A stretch of DNA of 64,000 bases from JAJRRL01 sp047404195 (GTDB taxonomy: Bacteria; Pseudomonadota; Gammaproteobacteria; JAJRRL01), in contig JBDOIU010000012.1 in assembly GCA_047404195.1 (NCBI GenBank), forward strand, positions 107,840 through 171,839, read 5' to 3'. Positions 58,059-64,000 of this stretch are shown piece after piece. Made by a program: the position numbers and the translations under genes. Position 1 is the stretch's first letter; every line of letters starts with the position of its first letter. The notes beneath the pieces were generated by a model, which saw only the letters and a list, made by a program, of their open reading frames with translations, did no database searches and had not been told where the DNA came from.

Positions 58059-61000
58059 TTAAGTATCCATCAGCGATTGCATCGCTCGTTGTAATGCAGT
58101 GCCTTGTTTTTCAGGCGGAACGCTAGCTAACAAGACTGAGAGCGATGGAAGCAAAGCAGAATCTTGAGGTATCATTTGTTGTAGCACGACAGACATACCA
58201 GTTGTGATCCCCTCTTCTTTTTTTGTTAATTCAGGAATACTGGTGTCAGGAGTTAAGCCAGATGCCTGTTGCTGCTCAAAGAATTGACTCACCTTGGATG
58301 AGAGGGTCTCTGCACTTGTTGTGATGATATCAATGTGGTTACTACCAATATTCCGCCAGGTTGTGATGGGCTGTGTTTCTGCAAGCCAGCCCAAAGAACC
58401 CACATCTTGCATACCCGGGTTAATTCTTTGAAGTCTTTCTGTGGTTTCAGCTGTTGAAAATACGTGTGGCTGGTTTGTAGTAATTTGTCCTTTTATTACA
58501 ACAGACATTAATCCGGTCAAAAAAGTTTTGGTTATTGCTAAGCGACTCTTGGCTATTGCATCACATTTAAGCTGTGGGGTGGTATGTTGAAAGATCCAAT
58601 TGATCAGTCCTTTTTTATCTTCGCGCTCGAAATAAGTAGCAGGTGGACCGCCAAGTTCTTCTGTTTGCGCGCCAAGTTTAAGTAAAAGTACTTCGATCTC
58701 CTCATAAAGATGTTTGCAAGTTATGCTTTGGTAAACGCGCGGGGACAAGCCATCAATGAGCCCCAGGTAGCTAACGCTTTTTTTCTGCTGCTCAAGCTGT
58801 CTGTTAATCATATAAGCCAATGTTGCACCAGCTGACCAGCCCATGATGATATAGGGCCCTTTGGGCTGTATTTTTTGTATTGACTGTGTGTAGTCATCGG
58901 TGATTATTTGTAGGTCATTACATCTCATGAGTGGATCATCAATTGCTCTAGCATCAAGTGCATAGATACTTTTTCCTGGAAATCTTGTTGCTAACTGTTT
59001 AGCAAGCTGCTGGTAGGTAGCACTGGCATTACCGGTGATATCATGCACAAGAAAGATGGGGCTAGATGTGCTTTTACCTTTTGCAAGACACACTGCGTTG
59101 TCTGTATTATCTAATTTTTGCTGGTAAATGTGATTTGCAATCGTTGCAATTGTCACTTCTTTGTCATCAAAGTCAGCACAGGAAATAGGTACATGAAACT
59201 TTTTGGTTAATGCTTTCAGCATACGTGTGAAGTCCAGTGAAGACCCACCTAGCATCTGAAAAGAAATATATCGTGGTATTTCCGTTTGTGTATCTATACG
59301 AGGCACAATCGATCGCCAAACATCGAGTATAGCTTGTTCCATTTCAGTGTATATAACGTCATCAGTGTTGAGCTGTGCAACTTTTGAGTGGCTACTGATA
59401 TATTGTTGTAAGGCGTTTTCTGCTAACAATGCTTTGTTTGTTTTACCATTTGTCGTTAGTGGCATATATTTTAATTCCTCAATTATTTCAGGTAGAGCAG
59501 GCGCGTACAATCCGTTTGCAAGCAGGTGTTGTCGGATTTGATCACCGTGTAAAGCGTGCTCGAGAATCTTGTTTATCATCAAATCAATTGTGGTAGTGTC
59601 AGGGGCTGCAAATAAATTTGCTGAAATAGTAGGCATGATGTGGGTTGCTAGACGTAATGCTCTCTTTCGGTCAACTACTGTATGTAATTCGAGATCAGTT
59701 GTACCTTCGGTTTTTGAGTCTATTTTCCGCAACTCACCTCTGCTAATTAACCGTATCTCATCCAGTATTGCATTTTTTTGTGCTTGATTTGCAGTGTAGT
59801 AGGTATAAATAACAGGCTTTCCTGTATATTCGCTATCAAAACTTTGCACATGTACATCTTGAGTGTACGGATATGTTCGTAACTTTGCTTCGATATCCTG
59901 TAACCGAATCATTTGGCCATTTATTTTGAGGTGTGCACTTGAGCTGATACGCCCTTCGTAATATAGATGGCCACTATCAGATGTGAATTGGTCGCCAGTT
60001 TTGAATGCTCTGACTTTCTTTCCTGCTTCGTTTTCAATCTCTACAAAACTTTTACGGCTTTCCTCTTCTCGATAGAGATAGCCATTACATAAGTGAGGGG
60101 ATACAATGTAAAGTTCCTTGGAGCCATTCGACGTGGGTCTGAGTATCACTTCCACGCCATCTAGGTCGAGGTCACCTGTTTTTGCAGGGAAAGCGATGGC
60201 TGCTTTACCATTCTTGCATGTTTCAGTGTTACATTCTGTCATTGAGATACCAAATGTTGCCTCTGTCGGTCCATAGCAGTTGATGAGAGAGATGCCTAGG
60301 GCTGTAACATCAGTTACATCTGTTTCCGTGAGTTCTTGTCCTGTAGAATAAAGTCTTTGTAGGTTTGTCGGTGCTTTTGTTATTTCGGGTATCAGACTAC
60401 GTAATACGGGAGGAAGCAGGAGTATATCAGTGATGTTATTAATGCGAATGAGATGATGTAGCGCTTTGAGATCAGTACGTGTTTCCGGTTTAGGAATAAC
60501 ACAGCATCCCCTACGAGACATTGTTAATAAAAACTCCCACACATGTGCATCAAAGCTTGGTGATATGTACATAAGCACTCTAGTTTGGGTACTGTCACCA
60601 GGTCGTTCGTACATTTCATGTTCGTGTAGATCTGATGTTATACCACTCTTCGTCTGTATCTGTGCGGCTGTTTCTACCATCTTTGTTTCGGAAATAGGGG
60701 CAGTATGAGGCAGGTCATTCTGTTGAGGTGTCATTTTTTCAACAGAGAACTGCTGTAAACATTTAAGCCAATAGCACATGCCTGATTGTTTTATTGGAAT
60801 ACCTTTGGGTTTTCCGGTTGTGCCAGAGCTGTAAAAAATGGCTATGGGTGTCTCTGAGGGGTATAATTTAGGTTTGCTAGGTGTTACGATGTCGACGTCT
60901 ATTTCGCTCAATTCTGCAATAACGGCTTCACTATCTAGTGCTTTCGATTTCATGTCAGTTGGTACTAGGTCGCTATATTTTGTCATCGTTAGCACAAAAT

Positions 61001-61307
61001 TAGGACGACACTCTTTGAGTATTGACTGAATTTTTATTGGGTTTTCATCCGGAGATATTGGTATGTAAGTTACACCAGAGCAAAAGCATGCCAACATTGC
61101 GGTAATGAGGTCATCAGATTGATGTAGTATGCAGGATAATTTATCTCCCGCACGGATGCCATTTTGTTCCAAAAAGGATACGCCACGCTGAACTTTTATG
61201 CGCAGTTCAGAGTATGTTAAAATTTGCCTTTCTGCATTTTGGATGGCTGCAGTATCGCCTGGTCCGGACAAAAATATGACATCGAGCAATTCATAAAGCA
61301 TATCCAT
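58059..61307 (-). CDS. NRPS-like enzyme: adenylation, carrier and thioesterase domains
   Basis: The 1082-residue protein is one module without a condensation domain. Adenylation domain: A3 SSGTTGKPKG (160-169), A4 SFDAHVWEFLL (about 251-261), A5 YGPTEATF (345-352), A7 TGDQF, A8 EGRISSSAHLKINGQMIRLQ and the A10 Lys in TTNGKTNK (about 622). A carrier domain has LGGSSL (Ser690 for the phosphopantetheine arm). A thioesterase domain has GWSAG (Ser825) and a probable His in GSNHIDI. Two insertions stand out: about 50 residues before A4 and about 60 before A10. By eye the specificity pocket reads DAWLYTCF; the Asp fits an alpha-amino acid substrate. A-T-TE proteins release small products, such as RalA-type furanones. 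The start may be the second ATG (61301). It is divergent from a sensor kinase. Confidence 0.87.
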   Translation of the reverse strand: MDMLYELLDVIFLSGPGDTAAIQNAERQILTYSELRIKVQRGVSFLEQNGIRAGDKLSCILHQSDDLITAMLACFCSGVTYIPISPDENPIKIQSILKECRPNFVLTMTKYSDLVPTDMKSKALDSEAVIAELSEIDVDIVTPSKPKLYPSETPIAIFYSSGTTGKPKGIPIKQSGMCYWLKCLQQFSVEKMTPQQNDLPHTAPISETKMVETAAQIQTKSGITSDLHEHEMYERPGDSTQTRVLMYISPSFDAHVWEFLLTMSRRGCCVIPKPETRTDLKALHHLIRINNITDILLLPPVLRSLIPEITKAPTNLQRLYSTGQELTETDVTDVTALGISLINCYGPTEATFGISMTECNTETCKNGKAAIAFPAKTGDLDLDGVEVILRPTSNGSKELYIVSPHLCNGYLYREEESRKSFVEIENEAGKKVRAFKTGDQFTSDSGHLYYEGRISSSAHLKINGQMIRLQDIEAKLRTYPYTQDVHVQSFDSEYTGKPVIYTYYTANQAQKNAILDEIRLISRGELRKIDSKTEGTTDLELHTVVDRKRALRLATHIMPTISANLFAAPDTTTIDLMINKILEHALHGDQIRQHLLANGLYAPALPEIIEELKYMPLTTNGKTNKALLAENALQQYISSHSKVAQLNTDDVIYTEMEQAILDVWRSIVPRIDTQTEIPRYISFQMLGGSSLDFTRMLKALTKKFHVPISCADFDDKEVTIATIANHIYQQKLDNTDNAVCLAKGKSTSSPIFLVHDITGNASATYQQLAKQLATRFPGKSIYALDARAIDDPLMRCNDLQIITDDYTQSIQKIQPKGPYIIMGWSAGATLAYMINRQLEQQKKSVSYLGLIDGLSPRVYQSITCKHLYEEIEVLLLKLGAQTEELGGPPATYFEREDKKGLINWIFQHTTPQLKCDAIAKSRLAITKTFLTGLMSVVIKGQITTNQPHVFSTAETTERLQRINPGMQDVGSLGWLAETQPITTWRNIGSNHIDIITTSAETLSSKVSQFFEQQQASGLTPDTSIPELTKKEEGITTGMSVVLQQMIPQDSALLPSLSVLLASVPPEKQGTALQRAMQSLMDT

Positions 61308-61424
61308 CGCCTCTCTAAAAAAATGTATGGAATATATGCGACAAATCTGTTGAGAGAATGTAGTATATTCCTGTCAGCATATTCTACATCTACTTTTTAT
61401 GGATGTGAAGAGGGGGGGTATATC
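61308..61424. promoter_or_regulatory. Divergent promoter region between the NRPS-like gene and the sensor kinase
   Basis: 117 AT-rich bases shared by the two divergent genes. It holds GTAGTATATTC and GCATATTCTAC, which form an imperfect inverted repeat (GTAG...CTAC) with an ATATTC direct repeat. This could be an operator, but it is by eye only. Confidence 0.35.
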
Positions 61425-63443
61425 ATGACCACAAATTACACAATAGAGAAGTATTTAAGCTACTTGGCTGAAAAAAGTAGGGATGTTTTTTGGGTGCGTA
61501 GTGAAGATTATTCGAGGCAAGTTTATTTGAGCCCTATTTTTGAAAAAGTATGGGGTAGGTCTGTGCAGGCCGTGTATGATAACCCTGGGCTATGGGGGAA
61601 GTTTCTTCATCCGGATGATTTAATGCGCATGCGTAATAGTATAAAGGAACGTGATGGGCAAATTAAACCGGATAAGGAGATACTTGAAAAATACAGGATC
61701 ATACGCCCTGATGGATCTATTAGGCATATTTCTGATACCAGCTTTCCAATATTTGAAGGGTCGAAGTTAATTGGTTTTGCTGGTATAGCGCGTGACGTTA
61801 CTGAGTTTATTTTGCACCAAGAGGAGCTTGAGCAGGCACTACAACAAGCTGATGCAGCAAGTTTAGCCAAGTCAGAGTTCATTGCGAATATGTCGCATGA
61901 TTTGCGTACACCAATGGCTGGTGTCATGGGCATGTTGACAGAAGTTAATCACAGGGTCGTAGAAGCAGCTAACTCTCTTTGCAGTAACCCGCAGCTGGTT
62001 TCGACGATATTGGCAGATATCAAGCGCTATGTGGAAATTGCACAAGGCTCGAGTGAGGAGCTGTTGAAAATGTTCAATAGTGTATTAGAGCTTATCAGCA
62101 TTGAATCAGGCAGGATTAAGGAGGCTGTTTGTTCGGACTATTCATTGCATGATTTACTCGATTCGAAGGTGGAGCTATTTTCGTCAGCCTTGACTCATTC
62201 TAATTTAAACTTGTCTTTATTTGTTGAGCCAAATGTACCAGATCAGGTGTATGGTTCTCTTGATAATGTTTCCCGTATCGTAGTTAATTTGCTGAGTAAT
62301 GCCATTAAATTTACCGAGTCAGGTGAAATCATTGTGCGAGTCAATATGGTACATGAGAATGATCTGCCATATTTTAAGCTATGTGTTGAAGATACTGGTG
62401 TTGGTATCCCAAGTGATAAATTTGAAGAAATTTTTAAACATTTTTCACGTTTGACTCCCTCATACGAGGGGGTTTACGAAGGCTCTGGTCTGGGTTTGTA
62501 TGCGGTAAAAAAATATATTGATCAGATGGATGGGCGTATAGAGGTGGATAGTATCTTGGGTCAGGGCTCACGATTTACTGTTCTCATACCCTATCAAGTG
62601 CCGGTAGGTGGTGGTGTTGATTTATCGTTTGAGCGTGTGATTGACGAGTCTCGAGATATTGATTCTATTGGGGTGTCTCGCGAAGAGCAAGTGTGGCCAG
62701 ATGTGCCAGCCAGTCGATTGATACTGTTAGTGGAAGATAGCCATGCCATCGCGATGTCGGTCATTGCGCGGTTGAATCGTGAGGGCTGTGTTGTTGATCA
62801 TGTGTCGACAGGTGAGTCAGCATTACAGACTCTGGACGAAAAAGAATATGCGCTTGTACTGATGGATCTTGGGTTGCCAAATCTGTCTGGTGTGGATACT
62901 GTTAAGGCGTTGCGACAGTGGGGGGAGGAGGTGCCTATTGTTGCCTTTACTGGTCATGTTGATTGCTTGCCTGAGTGTGTTTCTGCTGGTATGCAGGGTT
63001 TAATACAAAAGCCATTGCGAGAAAAAGATATTGAGTTTCTTATGGCAGAGTATATTAATCAGCAGGTTTCATGCGGGGCATCGGATATCATAGATTGGCA
63101 GGGTTCTATCGAGCTATGTGGCAATCAACAGGCTGTCATTGGTTTGGCGACTACATTTGCGAAGCGGCTCCAAAGTGGCTATAGCGATATGGGTGAATGT
63201 TTGCAGCGTGGCGATCTAGATGCCATGCATGATGTGCTACAAAGTAGTCGAGCAGGTTTATGTTACTTAAGGTGTCCAGACTTAGCTTATTCAATCAATG
63301 TTTTGTCACATGCTTTTGAGGTAAAAGAGCGGGATAATGATTTTATTCTCAGGGCCTATCGGGCGCTTGGTTTGGCTGTGAATCGATTTCTGGGTTTTTT
63401 GGCTTGTTCTGCTGAAGAGTTGGTTTCAGAAGCCAATAGATAG
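61425..63443 (+). CDS. PAS hybrid sensor histidine kinase with receiver and degenerate Hpt domain
   Basis: A 672-residue cytoplasmic hybrid kinase with no membrane helix. A PAS/PAC domain spans about 15-130 (VFWVRSEDYSRQVYLSPIFE, GFAGIARDVTEF). HisKA has phospho-His158 in FIANMSHDLRTPMAGVMG. The ATPase domain has NLLSNAIKFTESGEI, DTGVGIP and GSGLGLYAVK. A receiver follows (LILLVEDSHA, with Asp in LVLMDLGLPNLSG and Lys in QKPL). A C-terminal Hpt-like helix bundle has LQSSRAGLCYLRCPDLA where the family has AHSLKGSAANLGAPELA: His is Gln606, Lys is Arg, Gly is Ala. The helix pair after the H-box has an insertion of about 30 residues. Start at 61425 with AGAGGGGGGG upstream. It resembles ArcB-like hybrid kinases of Legionella/Coxiella-type genomes. 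Confidence 0.9.
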   Translation: MTTNYTIEKYLSYLAEKSRDVFWVRSEDYSRQVYLSPIFEKVWGRSVQAVYDNPGLWGKFLHPDDLMRMRNSIKERDGQIKPDKEILEKYRIIRPDGSIRHISDTSFPIFEGSKLIGFAGIARDVTEFILHQEELEQALQQADAASLAKSEFIANMSHDLRTPMAGVMGMLTEVNHRVVEAANSLCSNPQLVSTILADIKRYVEIAQGSSEELLKMFNSVLELISIESGRIKEAVCSDYSLHDLLDSKVELFSSALTHSNLNLSLFVEPNVPDQVYGSLDNVSRIVVNLLSNAIKFTESGEIIVRVNMVHENDLPYFKLCVEDTGVGIPSDKFEEIFKHFSRLTPSYEGVYEGSGLGLYAVKKYIDQMDGRIEVDSILGQGSRFTVLIPYQVPVGGGVDLSFERVIDESRDIDSIGVSREEQVWPDVPASRLILLVEDSHAIAMSVIARLNREGCVVDHVSTGESALQTLDEKEYALVLMDLGLPNLSGVDTVKALRQWGEEVPIVAFTGHVDCLPECVSAGMQGLIQKPLREKDIEFLMAEYINQQVSCGASDIIDWQGSIELCGNQQAVIGLATTFAKRLQSGYSDMGECLQRGDLDAMHDVLQSSRAGLCYLRCPDLAYSINVLSHAFEVKERDNDFILRAYRALGLAVNRFLGFLACSAEELVSEANR

Positions 63444-63465
63444 TGGTTTTGTGTTAAGTGGTTGC

Positions 63466-63490
63466 AAAAAAAAACGGGCCGAAGCCCGTT
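63466..63490 (-). terminator. Rho-independent terminator of rplS (minus strand)
   Basis: AACGGGC-TTCG-GCCCGTT on the minus strand, followed by a run of about nine T. It also lies just after the kinase gene on the other strand. Confidence 0.92.
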
Positions 63491-63505
63491 GTACAAGTAA
63501 AGTGC

Positions 63506-63883
63506 TTAGGCTTTAGCCTGCTTCTTTTTCTTAGTTGGTGGTATAGAGCGAATCTTAGCAGCACGTCCCTTCAGTTTACGTAGGTAGTACAGCTTAGCTC
63601 TTCTCACTCGACCACGTTGTTTGACTTCAATTTTGTCAACCAGCGGGCTGTATAGTTGAAAGGTTCTCTCAACACCTTGGCCGTAAGAAATCTTACGAAC
63701 GGTAAATGCTGAGCGTAGGCCACGATTACGTTTTGCAATGACAACGCCTTCAAAATTTTGAGTACGTTCTCTGTTACCCTCTTTTACCTTGACACTGACA
63801 ATGATGGTGTCACCTGCAGAAAATGATGGGAACGTTTTATCCTGCATGTGTTCTTCTTCTAGCTGGGCGATGATATTACTCAT
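63506..63883 (-). CDS. rplS: 50S ribosomal protein L19
   Basis: L19 is at the subunit interface. The 125-residue protein has FSAGDTIIVSVKVKEGNRER, TQNFEGVVIAKRNRGLRSAF, TVRKISYGQGVERTFQLYSP and the C-terminal RRAKLYYLRKLKGRAAKIR. Length is slightly above the family's 115 because of a basic tail (KKKKQAKA). The start overlaps the trmD stop (ATGA), as in the standard rpsP-rimM-trmD-rplS operon. Confidence 0.97.
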   Translation of the reverse strand: MSNIIAQLEEEHMQDKTFPSFSAGDTIIVSVKVKEGNRERTQNFEGVVIAKRNRGLRSAFTVRKISYGQGVERTFQLYSPLVDKIEVKQRGRVRRAKLYYLRKLKGRAAKIRSIPPTKKKKQAKA

Positions 63884-64000
63884 GTCGGCTCCTGTGTATT
63901 ATTTTTGGACAGACCAGCAAGAAACATGCGGTCTTCTTCACTCAAAGATATATCTTTTAACAGATATTGATGCTTTTGCCAAGTATTAATTAAAGATTGT
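63880..64000 (-). CDS. trmD: tRNA (guanine-N1)-methyltransferase TrmD, C-terminal end (cut by window edge)
   Basis: About 39 residues read from the window edge to a TGA that overlaps the rplS start. The sequence SLINTWQKHQYLLKDISLSE then EDRMFLAGLSKNNTQEPT matches the end of TrmD (helical segment I..W+...L..I.L...). TrmD methylates G37 of tRNAs using AdoMet. The assignment rests on the place before rplS and on this end; the catalytic domain lies outside the window. Confidence 0.75.
   Translation of the reverse strand, partial: QSLINTWQKHQYLLKDISLSEEDRMFLAGLSKNNTQEPT

Overview
The window looks like a chromosome segment of a gammaproteobacterium. The evidence is gene order: tyr-gly-thr tRNAs-tuf-trp tRNA-secE-nusG-rplKAJL-rpoBC, pyrG-kdsA-eno-ftsB, surE-nlpD-rpoS, trmD-rplS and tamA-tamB are all gammaproteobacterial arrangements. 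The beta operon runs straight into the str, S10, spc and alpha operons, so about 32 kb forms one translation/transcription block. From general knowledge this continuous layout fits deep-branching, often host-associated gammaproteobacteria (Legionella/Coxiella/Francisella-like) rather than enterics, where it is split. Several ribosomal proteins (S5, S7, S11, S12, S14, L3) carry unusual changes, so the lineage is probably divergent. A small ankyrin protein, an H1-like Lys/Ala/Val protein, a eukaryote-flavoured large GTPase and long coiled-coil proteins of unknown function hint at a host-associated life. That is inference only.

Layout. 1-2457 (minus): start of tamB (cut by the window edge) and tamA, the outer-membrane translocation and assembly module. 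2593-7006 (minus): two adjacent genes for large, unrecognised, coiled-coil-rich proteins containing hexanucleotide-encoded dipeptide repeats. 7090-8666 (minus): tRNA-Thr(UGU) and gltX. 8885-9217: small ankyrin protein. 9455-41588 (plus): four tRNAs, two near-identical tuf genes, secE, nusG, RNA polymerase subunits, 31 ribosomal protein genes, fusA and secY, with recognisable promoters, leaders and terminators. rpoC is broken by one extra G near its 3' end.

41868-48910: LysR regulator, SixA-type phosphatase, H1-like repeat protein, an operon of an NSS-family transporter and an M20 peptidase, and pyrG. 48913-51342: kdsA, eno, ftsB. 51339-52402 (minus): unknown multi-pass membrane protein with a G8 tract at its start. 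52688-55226: surE, nlpD, rpoS. 55618-57870: large P-loop GTPase of unknown role. 58059-61307 (minus): single-module NRPS-like enzyme (adenylation, carrier, thioesterase), divergent from 61425-63443, a PAS hybrid sensor kinase whose terminal Hpt domain lacks the phosphorylatable His. 63506-64000 (minus): rplS and the 3' end of trmD.

The regions most worth follow-up are the accessory ones: the two-gene coiled-coil operon, the GTPase, and the NRPS-like/hybrid-kinase pair. The odd ribosomal proteins and the rpoC frameshift come next. All motif positions and alignments were made by eye from the sequence and from memory of family consensus sequences. No database search was run.
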